DNA from: Schizochytrium sp. CCTCC M209059
Lineage: Eukaryota > Sar > Bigyra > Thraustochytrida > Thraustochytriidae
Assembly (NCBI GenBank): GCA_000818945.1
Contig: KN805427.1
Span: 10,015-53,460, forward strand
DNA: 43,446 nucleotides
Direction: 5' to 3'
In this document: one piece after another, positions 8,936 through 19,789 of the stretch
Layout: each line of letters opens with the position of its first letter
Numbering within the stretch: position 1 is the stretch's first letter
The notes under the pieces: generated by a model
What the model was told of the DNA's origin: nothing
Databases searched by the model: none
The model's input: only the letters and a program-made list of their open reading frames with translations
Position numbers and translations under genes: made by a program

Positions 8936-9838
8936 AAGTCTTTGGCAAGAATGATCGTGGTCAGATCTTTGAGCTTACCTAATCAGTGTCGAGCTCGATC
9001 TCGGTTTCCTGCTGTAGATCAGGCTGTAAGAGACTCTCATTCATTCCAAAGTCAGCGGAACATCAACGCGCGATGACATGGTGATCAATCTCGGCAACCT
9101 CTGGAGTTATCAAACGAAAAAGGGCCATTCGAAGAACTTTAAACCTGCCTTAAATATGTCCCAGAGACATACACAATTCGGAACTTTAGATTGGGGCGGA
9201 CCGCAACGGGATTCGATTTTATGCGCGTGGGTCATTTTGTTTTCACTACATGCCATCTGCACAACATTTGCTTTGTCCAAGACGGAGACCCTGAAACCTA
9301 GGCCGTGTACGCCGAAGAGATTTGTCAGGTCGTGACCCTCTATGAACGATCCGCGCGGCTCATCGAAATTGCGCAACTTATCATATATCCTCATGGCTGC
9401 GTCGGTACACATTCCGTCCGTCTTACACATCGTTACCACTGTGCAGCTTGACCCCTGCGGTGACATAAACTCTCCTGCCTTCAAAGTCGAGAAAATCCTC
9501 TGTGACGTGCACGATGCACTTCGCTACCACGCCAACCAACAATCTATGCTTTTCAGCTACGGCGCCCGGCAACCTTCGGTGACTTTTACATCTGGCGATG
9601 ATCGAAATTAAAGCCAAGACCTATCATCTACGTCATACTCATAACAAGACTCCGCGCTACTCCAGATGATCGTTCTCTCCGGAAGCTAATTTTCACAGCA
9701 AAGAAGAATGATAGGCCTAGGCCTATTGCCTTCTACATCAGCGCTAAACTTTCCAATCAGGACAAGGAAAAATTAAGAAAACTACAATGCTCTGCGTCCT
9801 TCAAGGTCTTTGATCGCGGTTGTCGTGTCCAGCTATAA
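8936..9838 (+). pseudogene. Possible eroded coding region, frame-broken; identity uncertain
   Basis: Several short plus-strand stretches look protein-like but fall in different frames. One (about 9222-9450) contains LHNICFVQDGDPE and, after an in-frame stop, RLIEIAQLIIYPHG. Another (9342-9611) encodes an 89-residue segment. A third (about 9605-9838) ends with KVFDRGCRVQL and a stop. The order NICFVQDG then IYPHGCVGTH is reminiscent of the IGPHGAG region of DUF563/GT61-type glycosyltransferases, which would fit the signal-anchor ORF upstream. The resemblance is weak. Alternatives are intron-split exons or unrelated non-coding DNA. Two overlapping copies of TAGGCCTA occur at 9712-9725. Confidence 0.25.
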
Positions 9839-10341
9839 AGAGTGCTCATTAGGCGGTCGATGCGGTTGACCCTGCTCGATTCGTCCCTATATAGCTAAGC
9901 CTGAGGCCCGATCCCCAGTAAACCGTTGCTCACCTTCGTTTCAGAGACATTTATTTTTTCGAAAATAACACTCTATTGTGGGAGCGGCAGGAGAAACGTC
10001 GCAGGCAGCCAAACAGACTCTGGCCGAGAGAGCAAACCTGTATTCCGCGAGGGTCGAGCGAGCGGACGCGCATGCAAGCGCCAAGCACTCGCTGACCGTC
10101 GCGTCGTTTTACTCCGCCTCGTCCCGTCTCGGGCTGCCGCGCTGCACCGCGCTGCGCTGCACTGCACTGCGTTGACTGCCAGGTCTTTCCTTCGCTGCGC
10201 TGCGCTCCCAGTGCGTCATCGACGCTGTCGTTGGCGTCAAGACCTTGGCAGGCAGCGTCACCACCGTCGTGACACCCTGTCCTGTCTTACCTCACTTCAA
10301 CTCGCCACGCCACGGACGACTCGTGCACGTTACGCCGTACG
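9839..10341 (+). promoter_or_regulatory. Putative promoter and 5' leader of the MATE gene
   Basis: The stretch goes from AT-rich to GC-rich towards the start codon. TATATAG occurs near 9889-9895. The final 200 bases contain a GCTGC-type low-complexity tract (GCGCTGCGCTGCACTGCACTGC-like, near 10138-10175). No coding sequence is supported. Confidence 0.3.
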
Positions 10342-12030
10342 ATGAATAGGTCATCCTCGGACGACGCGTACGAATACGACTATCGACGCGTGGAGCCGAG
10401 CACGGTGACGAGCGAGGACCTTGCGGGCGACAATGAGACGCCGTACGAGACGCTGCCCACAGGCGGGGCTCAAGAGGACCGACTTATGGGGGATCTCAAG
10501 CTCGACTGGCGCTCGAGGGAGCAACGTGCGGAACTTCGCGCCTGGTGGTCCATCACCTGGCCGACCATGACGCTCTTTTTCGCGTCAACAAGTTTTACTC
10601 TTGTGGATATGAGCTTTTTGGGCCATCTTGGAACCCCAGAGGAGTCCAGCAAGTACTTAGCCGCCAGCTCTGAGGCAGGCGTTCTCTTTGACGTGACCAT
10701 TGCAATATTCTTGCGAGGATTCCTTCAAGTTCTCACGGTACTTTGCTCGCAGGCCTTCGGGTCCGGCCAATACAGCCTCTTGGGACGCTGGCTGCAGCTC
10801 TGTCTCGTGCTCTGCACGGTGCTTGGAATTCCTGTGGCCCTGCTTTGGTGGTTTGCATCCGACATTCTTGGCGCGATCTTTGCTCTCGACGTCGAAGTGA
10901 AAGACCTCATTGCGCAGTTCTCTCGCTACTCAATTCTCAGATTGTACCCTCAGCTCTTTGCCGGGGCCATTCGACAGTTCTGCCTCTCGCAAGGCATTAT
11001 TCTGCCCTTGGTCGGAATTGCCTTTGTATCGATCGCGCTCAACATCGTCCTCAATCAACTCTTGATTCATGGCGCCTGGGGCTGGGCCGGCCTCGGTTTC
11101 GTGGGTAGTCCCATCGCCACGGCCAGCACAAACTTTTTCATTTGCGTAGTCTCCTTTTTCTATGTCTTTTACTGGCGCACGGACACGGCGCGGTGCTGGC
11201 CAGGCTGGAGCAGAGACGTCTTTTACGGCCCTCGCGTCCGCGAGTTCCTGCGCCAAGGCTTGCCCCTCACGCTCGCTACGCTTTTGGAAGACATCCAGAT
11301 GCAGACGGTCTCATCCTTTGCCATTATTTACGCCAGCAGACAAACGGACGGCGCCTGGATTATTGGCACGCACAATGGTTTGTTGAGCTTCTTCCTGAGC
11401 ATTCTCGCCTTTCAATGGGGCGTCATGAAGGCCACCTCTGTACGCTGCGCCATGTATATTGGAATGCAGGACGCCATGCATGCCAAGCTCGTGGCCAAGA
11501 TTGCCTTTGTGGTATGCATTATCGTGTCTCTCATCAGCTGCTGCCTCCTTCTCTTGTTTCGCTTCAAGATTGGAGAAATCATCAGCAAGGATGAACGGGT
11601 CATCAATGAGGCAGCAACGATTGTATTGCCCATGAGTTTTGGCTTTGTGGCCCTCAGCCTCTTTTATCTAAGTATGGCCCTACTCGACGCGCAGGGCCGT
11701 CCGAATGTCGTGGCTCTTGCCTTCTTTTGTGGCGCATGGGTCGTTGCAGTCCCTCTTGCCTATGTGCTGGCGCTTGTACTCGATATGGGCATTCTTGGAT
11801 TATGGCTCGGCCTCATGGCTGGATATGCAGTCACGACGCTCGTACTCTGTGTCAATGTGTTGACCACGGACTGGAACAAGGTCCTTGACGATGCCCTGCG
11901 GCGAAATGCAATGGCGACAAGCGACATGCAGCAATATCCGTTCGCAGCAGAGGGCCGAAACGACAGGCAGCGATTGGGCTCAATTATATCTGCAGACACT
12001 ATGCCCTTTCCTTCCCCCGTGCTCACGTAA
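10342..12030 (+). CDS. MATE-family efflux transporter
   Basis: This is a multidrug and toxic compound extrusion (MATE) antiporter that would export organic cations or metabolites across the plasma or an organelle membrane using a proton or sodium gradient. The 562-residue product has a ~65-residue hydrophilic, acidic N-terminus, about twelve hydrophobic segments from residue ~70 to ~515, and a hydrophilic tail. Features fitting the family are a first helix containing WPTMTLFFASTSFTLVDMSFLGHLG, the CSQAFGSGQY loop in the first half, and the second-half start FLRQGLPLTLATLLEDIQMQ. Fungi and plants have MATE proteins of similar size. The ATG at 10342 is the first in frame. The gene is uninterrupted. 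Substrate cannot be assigned. Confidence 0.9.
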   Translation: MNRSSSDDAYEYDYRRVEPSTVTSEDLAGDNETPYETLPTGGAQEDRLMGDLKLDWRSREQRAELRAWWSITWPTMTLFFASTSFTLVDMSFLGHLGTPEESSKYLAASSEAGVLFDVTIAIFLRGFLQVLTVLCSQAFGSGQYSLLGRWLQLCLVLCTVLGIPVALLWWFASDILGAIFALDVEVKDLIAQFSRYSILRLYPQLFAGAIRQFCLSQGIILPLVGIAFVSIALNIVLNQLLIHGAWGWAGLGFVGSPIATASTNFFICVVSFFYVFYWRTDTARCWPGWSRDVFYGPRVREFLRQGLPLTLATLLEDIQMQTVSSFAIIYASRQTDGAWIIGTHNGLLSFFLSILAFQWGVMKATSVRCAMYIGMQDAMHAKLVAKIAFVVCIIVSLISCCLLLLFRFKIGEIISKDERVINEAATIVLPMSFGFVALSLFYLSMALLDAQGRPNVVALAFFCGAWVVAVPLAYVLALVLDMGILGLWLGLMAGYAVTTLVLCVNVLTTDWNKVLDDALRRNAMATSDMQQYPFAAEGRNDRQRLGSIISADTMPFPSPVLT

Positions 12031-12607
12031 AAGAGTTACAAGCGAAAATGAGAAAGTCCTTTCTCATCACTTCCTTTCTTCTTCTATTCCTTTTCTCACC
12101 GTCACGTGTATGCTGTTGAACGTGCTTTTTTTTGTTTTTAATGTTTTCTCATTCCGCAAATGTGGCAAGGATCCAGTAGAACTTAACTGGGACTTTCTTC
12201 TCTCCACTCTGTGTGTATGTGTAGTCTACGACCACCAAAAGACGTGATAAGCGAGAACGCGTAGGTTTGTTTTTGCCTCCAATCAATCTATCTCAGTTTT
12301 CTACGAAAAGTCCACAAGTAAAACAATAAACAGAAACAGTGCATTTCGAGTACCTGACCTGGGCAAAAGACAGACTTCTTTTTCGTTGGTTGTTTGCAGA
12401 AATGCCTCAAAAACAGAGACTGCGAAGTCGTCAGTCATCACTTGTCTGGTATGCCAAAATTTACGAAGAAAACCTGGGCTCTTGTTCAGTGGCAAAAGTA
12501 CCACCAAGTGAGTCCTGATGTTTCCTAAAACTGCGCGCAATATTAAAAATAAAGATACTTTTCGTGGTCAGATTAGATAGAACCCAAGAAGAGATTCGAA
12601 TCTCATC
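12031..12607. other. Convergent intergenic region between MATE and asparaginase genes
   Basis: This is AT-richer, T-rich sequence holding the 3' flanks of two genes that point at each other. A perfect 12-base palindrome, AGATTCGAATCT, lies near 12592-12603. It does not form part of a tRNA that I can fold. No gene supported. Confidence 0.4.
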
Positions 12608-13765
12608 CTAAAGAGGCGAGGTAAGACGCGGCGCACGACGCTCCGACGAAGTAGTAAGCTCGCCGCGCAAGCTCACCGACAGACGATCACGAACAATTGC
12701 AGGGTTCAGACCCCGACCAAAAAGATAGCTAAGCTTGGCGGCCACCGCCTCGACAGTCATGTCGTGACCGGAGAGGCAGCCTGCCTCAGCCAAGCGTCGG
12801 CCCACAGCATACGCGAGCAAGTCCACATTGCCCGTAGGGCACTGCGACACGACCACGACGAGCTTTCCCGCCGCGATGAGACTCTCCAAAGCCTCGACGA
12901 GGCCTCGTTTGCGGCTTGGTGCATTCCCCGTGCCGTAAAGCTCGACGACAATTGCCTTGAGCGACGACACGTTCTTGAGCGCGCGCAAGATCTCGTCGTC
13001 AAAGCCAGGGATCATACGAATGGCTGCCACACCCCGATCCATCGTTTTGTGCGTACGGAAAGGCTTCTTGGGCGGGTCCAGATGAAAGGATTCGTGGTAC
13101 TGAATCCCTACGCCCACGCTGGCCAACGGACCAAAGTTAGGCGACTGGAAAGCGTCGAGAGAACCGGTGTCAAGCTTCTTGCTGCGGTTACCGCGCAGAA
13201 GCTTGTCGAAAAAGAAGATGCACACCTCAGGAATGCACGAGGTGCCGGCAATGAAGATTGCCATGAGCAAGTTCCTTCGCGCGTCGCTGTATCCCTTGAT
13301 CAGCGGAATCATCGACCCCGTGAGCACTACAGGTTTGCCAAGGTTCTCGAGCATGAAAGAAAGAGCGCTAGCCGAGTACGCCATCGTGTCGGTGCCCTGC
13401 AGCACCACGAAGCCGTCGTAGTTAAAGTAGTTGTCTTCGATGTCCCGCACAATGGCGGCCCAGTCGCTCGCATCCATGTCGGACGAGTCCACGAGGGCAT
13501 CGTATTCCTTGACGTCGACGTTCGGCATGTCGTCGGCCGTCATCTCAGGCATAGTCGTCAGCTCCTTGGTCAAGTATCCAGGGCACGGCTTGAGGGACCC
13601 CAAGCTGTCGGCGACCATGCCAATGGTGCCGCCAATGTACAAGACGAGCACCTTGGGGCCCATCTCCGCAGTCTGCTCCTCCACCACGCCCTGGACCTTT
13701 TCCGAGTTCACCTCGTCGGCGGTGTCCTCGCGTGCGGCCCCCGCGCGGATCACCATGCCCGACAT
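12608..13765 (-). CDS. L-asparaginase, type I (cytosolic AnsA/ASPG-like)
   Basis: It hydrolyses L-asparagine to aspartate and ammonia. From the first ATG (13765) the product is 385 residues without a signal peptide, which fits the cytosolic type I enzyme. The N-terminal nucleophile region YIGGTIGM places the catalytic Thr at about 47. The second signature GTDTMAYSASALSF carries the Thr-Asp pair at 125-126, and LTGSMIPL follows. The segment FDKLLRGNRSKKLDT then supplies the conserved basic residue. The C-terminal domain has VVELYGTGNAP and SQCPTGNVD. The frame continues ten codons further upstream, but without an ATG. The mammalian homologue carries C-terminal ankyrin repeats; these are absent. 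It shares its upstream region with the HECT ligase gene. Confidence 0.94.
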   Translation of the reverse strand: MSGMVIRAGAAREDTADEVNSEKVQGVVEEQTAEMGPKVLVLYIGGTIGMVADSLGSLKPCPGYLTKELTTMPEMTADDMPNVDVKEYDALVDSSDMDASDWAAIVRDIEDNYFNYDGFVVLQGTDTMAYSASALSFMLENLGKPVVLTGSMIPLIKGYSDARRNLLMAIFIAGTSCIPEVCIFFFDKLLRGNRSKKLDTGSLDAFQSPNFGPLASVGVGIQYHESFHLDPPKKPFRTHKTMDRGVAAIRMIPGFDDEILRALKNVSSLKAIVVELYGTGNAPSRKRGLVEALESLIAAGKLVVVVSQCPTGNVDLLAYAVGRRLAEAGCLSGHDMTVEAVAAKLSYLFGRGLNPAIVRDRLSVSLRGELTTSSERRAPRLTSPL

Positions 13766-15004
13766 CGTCTCTCCTCGTGCGTGCGCGAGCAGCAAGGCCT
13801 AGCTCGTGCGTCGCGCAGCGTCCAGTTCTGATCTGCTGGTCACCGAGCAAGTCGAGTTCACCAGCTCGATGGGCTGCTGCTGGTGCTGCTGCTGCTGCTG
13901 CTGGTGGTCAAGCGTTCCCGCCACGCAAGCCACGCGAGCCACGCAACGCTGCCTCCGCGCCGGCCCGTGCGTCCGCTTCAGCGCCACTCCGCTCTGCGAC
14001 CTCGCAAGAGATGGTGCTCTGCACAGGCACCCCCGAACAGTTCCTGCCGAAAAAGCACGAGCAGCAGAAGCTGCAGCGCAAGTATGCTACAGGGGCCCAA
14101 CAAAAGCGTGGCAAACTGCGCAGAGGGCGCCGGCACAGGCAGCCAGCCAGCCAGCCAGGCAGCCAGCCAGCCAACGAGCGGCTGGGAGAGGCTTCCGCGA
14201 TCGATCACGATCGAGGCCGGCCTGCAAAGAATTCGCACTGTCTCGACGGCGATTGGACCAGCGAGCCACACTCGCCGAGTGCCGTGAATCATCATGGGAA
14301 GGCGTTGGTTGGGAGCCCAACTCGAAGGTGGAAGTAGATTCCTCCTACAGTAGCTAGCTACGTACTACGTACGTATACGTAGGATTGTCGGGAAAACGGT
14401 ATGAACTGATAGTGAGAATGCGATGGAGAGCAAAAGGGGGTAGACAATGGGGGCGAACAGCACACGGCTCGCTTGGACAGTAAAGAAGTTTCTGCGGAGG
14501 AACCAGCAGCAACGAACTGACTGCCGGTAAATACCGGCGAATGAAAACGTCTGTTGTGAAGAAGAGAAAACGAAAGTCTCGTGGAGCTCGAGAGGGTTGT
14601 TCGCCCAGTTCACGTATGATAGATATTTTGGACTATCAGTCATCGTTATTAAACTTTCACACAAACTAGGCTTCGAGCGAGCTGATCATCACCTCAAGGA
14701 AGCGTATAGAGTCTAGAGGGGTGCGTTGGAGTGCCGAAGCCGTCTCCAAGATCAACGCCAAGGCCAACAACGAGACCAACACGAAGAACAGTATCGTACG
14801 CGCGCAGACATGATATCGTACCGGGGAAGACAAGTCATCGTCGATCGCGTGCCGAGCAATCCTTCTTGTCTCGACTCGTCTCGTCTCGTCTCGTCTCGTC
14901 TCGTCTCGCGCGACGCGGCGGCGCGGGCCAGCGCGGAAGCGCAGCGCAGCGTATCACAGCGCAGCACAGAAGGTCCGGCCTGAGACGAGGCCAAGGCCAC
15001 CCGC
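13766..15004. promoter_or_regulatory. Shared upstream region of asparaginase (-) and HECT ligase (+)
   Basis: These 1.24 kb contain simple repeats: GCTGCTG runs (13873-13905), a CAGC tract (14138-14175), a palindrome-rich ACGT/CTAG segment (14350-14385) and TCTCG pentamers (14868-14915). The central part, 14360-14700, is AT-richer, and its minus strand is open for about 90 codons from an ATG at 14643. That ORF has no recognisable domain, and I treat it as non-coding. Any promoter role is inferred from position. Confidence 0.4.
14868..14915. repeat. TCTCG pentanucleotide repeat in the HECT gene leader
   Basis: About nine TCTCG/TCTCGT-like units lie roughly 90-140 bases before the HECT gene ATG, probably in its 5' leader. 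Similar TCTCG runs occur near 6255-6290 and 24533-24548. Confidence 0.85.
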
Positions 15005-18000
15005 ATGTTCGACTCGGACGGTGGACGAGGGGGCCGAGGTGCGGCGAGCAGAAAGCAAGATGTCGTCGCCAAAGCTCGCGAGAAGCGCGAGGCGCGTGCG
15101 AGGGAGCGGGAACTCGCGAAACACGCGGTGCGCGTGCAATGCGTGGTGAGATCGGGGCTGGCACGCATGCGTCTGCGGAGAACGCTACGGGAAGACTTTG
15201 CACGCAAACAAGCGGATATCAACAGGGTTAAAGCAGTTCTCGCAGCTGCCGGCCGACCGTTGTTTGTGGTCCCGGATGCCACGCTTGCGGCTCTCGTACT
15301 GCAGGTCAATGCATTCTACCGCCCGGGATTCGATGATGCCGCACTCACCTATCTTGCGGGGCTTTGCCAAGATGCTCTGGAAGCCGAGGCACGAGAGGGT
15401 GCCGGGTTTTTATCAAACGAACGTGCAAGCGTCTTTGCGGCGCACCTCGCAGCGGCAGGTTTCTCACCAAGAGCGGAGGAGCGACTTCTTGATGTCCTCG
15501 CATTAATTGTTGAGTCCCATGTTGAGATCTCACCGAGCGTGGCTCCACTCGTGGTCGAAGAACTCTCTAAAGGTCTTGACGCTCTCGGCATCCCGACCAG
15601 CGAAAGGCCATGGACAGCTACCCGCAGGGCCATGGGCGCGCGCTGGGTAGACATTTGCCTCAGTATCTTGCAACTTGCTCCTGATACGGACTCTACGGCG
15701 CGGGCTATGCTTGATCTTCTTTCTCTAGCAGTTCTCGAGCATCGCGCCGATCTCGATTCCGTGCGAGCATATCCAGATCTGATTGCACGTGCTCTGCAAT
15801 GCCACGCAATTGTTGGTCCAGGTCCCGAAGGTGTGCCCGGGGTCCTCTTTCAGCTCGGCAATCTTCTCAGCCTTGTGTCGCTTGAGGCCCAAGCCGGCCA
15901 AGAGCCTTCCTGGTTTCAAGCGGGCATGAAAAAGATGCACAGCCTTTTTCTAAGTATTCCCGAGCAGACATTTTGTGGGAAAATGTCGGTTATCTGGATC
16001 CGTGATGGCGTCTGCGTGGCCATGAATGACTTTCTTTGCGCGCAGCTTCGTCAAATACAGCGTCTCGAAGTCTGCAGTTTCCTTGTCAGTACATGCACTC
16101 ACGTGGTCTCAGCGTCAGATCTCGAAGCACGTCGCGTGCGTAACGATCGGGAGTGGACCCCCAAGGCCACTGTGCTCGCAGACAAGACACTTACAGAACC
16201 GAGTCTGAAAGCGGCGGCTGCGAAATCAGTCTTGGATCGCGTCAAAGATGCCTGGTCATCTTCGTCGTGGAGCCGCATGCTTGGAACATCGCGTCGCTCC
16301 CTTCGCAGGCCCTCGACGACCTTGACTGCAGCCCAAGCACGTGCGGGTCTTCGCAACACGTCTCATGTGGCTCGCGGTCTTGCCGAGGGTTCCACGCCCC
16401 AACCCGATGGAGTGGGTATGCCACCTGATCTACTGCAGCCGTCTGCCGTACGAGGAAAGCAAACAAGCACGCCGCTGGATCTTGCGCTTGTATGGGCACG
16501 CACGTTTGGCACATTTATTTGGCTATGGCCTCCCCGCGCAAACAATACCTTTACGCTGGGCCTCTTGAACGCCCTCTCCTTTGGGGATCGCGAGCTTCCG
16601 ACTCGGCTCTGGGCACTTTACAGCATGCTGACGCCTCTTCGCTCGCAGCAGTCGCAAAGTTTTGAGCGCCTCGATGCCGGAGCCCAGGCCGTGCTGCTCG
16701 TCCTCTGCGCTATACTGCAGCACGGCCTTCTCATTGCTGACGATGCCGAAATCTACGATGAGCACGTACCACTCCATCGAAACGATCTCGAAGCTCTGAT
16801 ACTAGAGCTCAAGCAGCGGCTCTTTCACACCATCACGGAGGCATCGTCGGGCCATGCATCAAGCGCGACGTCGTCGTCCTCGTCGGCGTCGACACGGGTA
16901 GAATCGGCGGCTGGCTCATCAACAAAGGCGCTTGCGGATACTCTTGCGGAGCGTGCGTCGGCGATACTGGCCGCGCTGTACGAACGACATTCGAGGAGGC
17001 CGTTGTGTGCCACGAAAGTCTGGCTTGTGCCACAGCTCAACTTCAGAGATGGAGTCAATGCGTTGAGCAGGTCAGTTTCCGAGGAGCAGCGCCAGCGCGT
17101 TGTGCGCGAAATGGCATTTGGAATTCCATTTGCCGAGCGCGTCCGCATGTTTCAAAAGATGCTTGCTGCGGATCGCGAAGCGCACCAACCTCGTGATGGC
17201 TCATCTTTTCGCTTTACGGTTCGTCGCTCCAATATTCTCGAAGATGGCTTTCGAAAGCTTGCAAAACTTGGACCGCGCTTGAAAGGACGTTTGTACGTAG
17301 TTTTCGTTAACGATGCTGGCGCCGAAGAAACGGGCATCGACGCAGGGGGGCTCTTCAAGGAGTTTTGGACGACTTTGAGCGGTGTCGCCTTCGACGCAAG
17401 CTATGGTCTTTTCGCCACAACTGATGATCAGCTTTTGTACCCAAATCCGCGATCGGGCGTCATTCAACAGGATCATCTCGAGCTCTTCGAGTTCCTCGGC
17501 TGCATTGTAGGCAAGGCCTTGTATGAAGAGCTGGTGATTCAGCCCCGATTCGCTCGTTTTTTCCTGTCCAAACTACTCCATCACGCGTCTTCGATTGGTG
17601 ACTTGCCGTCGCTGGATGTCGAGCTCTATCGCAACCTGTCTTTTCTCAAAACTTTTGGCGGTGATATTCGCGACCTTTGCCTCACCTTTTCTGTTACTGA
17701 GGATGATCTTGGCGAGCAGCGGGAGGTGGATCTCGTGCCAGGCGGTCGCAATCTCGAGGTGACCTCGCACAACAAGTTCCGCTACGTTCACCTCATGGCA
17801 AACTACTATCTGAACGTTCGCGCCCACGCGCAGAGCCAGGCGTTCTTGCGTGGGTTTTCGCAGCTCATTCAGCCGAGCTGGACGCGGCTCTTTTCCGAGC
17901 CGGAGTTGCAAACGCTCATTTCTGGCGCTGCAGGCGTCTTTAGCATCGATGATTTGCGTCGCCATACATCGTACGCCAATGGATTTCACGGGCTCGACCG

Positions 18001-18286
18001 CACAGTCGCGCGTTTCTGGAAAGTTCTTGCAGAACTTTCAGCTGAGGACCAAGGGCGACTTTTGCGCTTTGTGACGAGCTGCGAGCGCGCTCCGCTCCTT
18101 GGTTTTGGCGCGCTAAGCCCGCCTTTTACGCTTCAGCGTGTCTCTATTCGCTCTGATGATCAGGCATTGCCGTCTGCATCAACGTGCTTTAACATCCTTA
18201 AGCTACCGACGTACTCGTCGAGCAAAGTGATGAAGGAGAAGCTCGTGACGGCGATCCGCTCGGGCGCGGGCTTTGAGCTGTCCTGA
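15005..18286 (+). CDS. HECT-type E3 ubiquitin-protein ligase, UBE3B/UBE3C-like
   Basis: It transfers ubiquitin from an E2 through a thioester on its own cysteine to substrate lysines. The 1093-residue protein begins with a basic helix and a single IQ-like motif (residues ~41-59, VQCVVRSGLARMRLRR), the arrangement seen in UBE3B and UBE3C/Hul5. A long helical middle region follows, with a low-complexity Ser/Ala stretch near 610-640. The HECT domain occupies about 740-1093. It contains NDAGAEETGIDAGGLFKEFW, and the catalytic cysteine is C1061 in STCFNILKLP. The protein ends FELS, keeping the phenylalanine at the fourth position from the end that HECT ligases need. The ATG at 15005 is the first in frame. 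No introns are seen, which is notable for a 3.3-kb gene. Hul5/UBE3C work with proteasomes; that role is by homology only. Confidence 0.93.
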   Translation: MFDSDGGRGGRGAASRKQDVVAKAREKREARARERELAKHAVRVQCVVRSGLARMRLRRTLREDFARKQADINRVKAVLAAAGRPLFVVPDATLAALVLQVNAFYRPGFDDAALTYLAGLCQDALEAEAREGAGFLSNERASVFAAHLAAAGFSPRAEERLLDVLALIVESHVEISPSVAPLVVEELSKGLDALGIPTSERPWTATRRAMGARWVDICLSILQLAPDTDSTARAMLDLLSLAVLEHRADLDSVRAYPDLIARALQCHAIVGPGPEGVPGVLFQLGNLLSLVSLEAQAGQEPSWFQAGMKKMHSLFLSIPEQTFCGKMSVIWIRDGVCVAMNDFLCAQLRQIQRLEVCSFLVSTCTHVVSASDLEARRVRNDREWTPKATVLADKTLTEPSLKAAAAKSVLDRVKDAWSSSSWSRMLGTSRRSLRRPSTTLTAAQARAGLRNTSHVARGLAEGSTPQPDGVGMPPDLLQPSAVRGKQTSTPLDLALVWARTFGTFIWLWPPRANNTFTLGLLNALSFGDRELPTRLWALYSMLTPLRSQQSQSFERLDAGAQAVLLVLCAILQHGLLIADDAEIYDEHVPLHRNDLEALILELKQRLFHTITEASSGHASSATSSSSSASTRVESAAGSSTKALADTLAERASAILAALYERHSRRPLCATKVWLVPQLNFRDGVNALSRSVSEEQRQRVVREMAFGIPFAERVRMFQKMLAADREAHQPRDGSSFRFTVRRSNILEDGFRKLAKLGPRLKGRLYVVFVNDAGAEETGIDAGGLFKEFWTTLSGVAFDASYGLFATTDDQLLYPNPRSGVIQQDHLELFEFLGCIVGKALYEELVIQPRFARFFLSKLLHHASSIGDLPSLDVELYRNLSFLKTFGGDIRDLCLTFSVTEDDLGEQREVDLVPGGRNLEVTSHNKFRYVHLMANYYLNVRAHAQSQAFLRGFSQLIQPSWTRLFSEPELQTLISGAAGVFSIDDLRRHTSYANGFHGLDRTVARFWKVLAELSAEDQGRLLRFVTSCERAPLLGFGALSPPFTLQRVSIRSDDQALPSASTCFNILKLPTYSSSKVMKEKLVTAIRSGAGFELS

Positions 18287-19389
<1,103 letters not shown>

Positions 19390-19477
19390 GACAAGAAGAC
19401 GGGAGAGTGAAAGATGGTCAAAGGAAAAGAAGAATGAGACTTGAAAAATACAAAATACATGCAAATCATTCGTTTGT

Positions 19478-19789
19478 TTAGCCGCCGAAGCCGTAGAGGG
19501 TGCGGCCCTGGCGCTTGAGAGCGTAGACAACATCCATGGCGGTAACAGTCTTGCGGCGAGCGTGCTCGGTGTAGGTAACAGCGTCGCGGATGACGTTCTC
19601 GAGGAAGACCTTGAGCACGCCGCGCGTCTCCTCGTAGATGAGGCCGGAGATACGCTTGACACCGCCACGGCGGGCCAGACGGCGGATGGCCGGCTTGGTC
19701 ACACCCTGGATGTTGTCGCGCAAGACCTTGCGGTGGCGCTTGGCGCCGCCCTTGCCGAGGCCCTTGCCGCCCTTGCCGCGTCCGGACAT
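19478..19789 (-). CDS. Histone H4
   Basis: Core nucleosome histone of 103 codons (102 residues after Met removal), essentially the universal H4. It starts [20 protein letters not shown], has [26 protein letters not shown], and ends [12 protein letters not shown]. The normal acetylation lysines (5, 8, 12, 16) and K20 are present. The open frame continues 44 codons upstream, but that part is non-conserved; the H4 ATG at 19789 (context AAAGATGTC) is the real start. It is divergent from histone H3, start to start 529 bases apart. No animal-type stem-loop was recognised in the short 3' flank before the CAAG array. Confidence 0.99.

Noticed and set aside
12592..12603. AGATTCGAATCT as a tRNA T-arm
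   Set aside because: Upstream sequence does not form D or anticodon arms; it is just a short palindrome.
14365..14643. A ~90-codon minus-strand ORF between asparaginase and HECT genes
   Set aside because: No recognisable motif, AT-rich local composition, and it lies in the leader region of two divergent genes.
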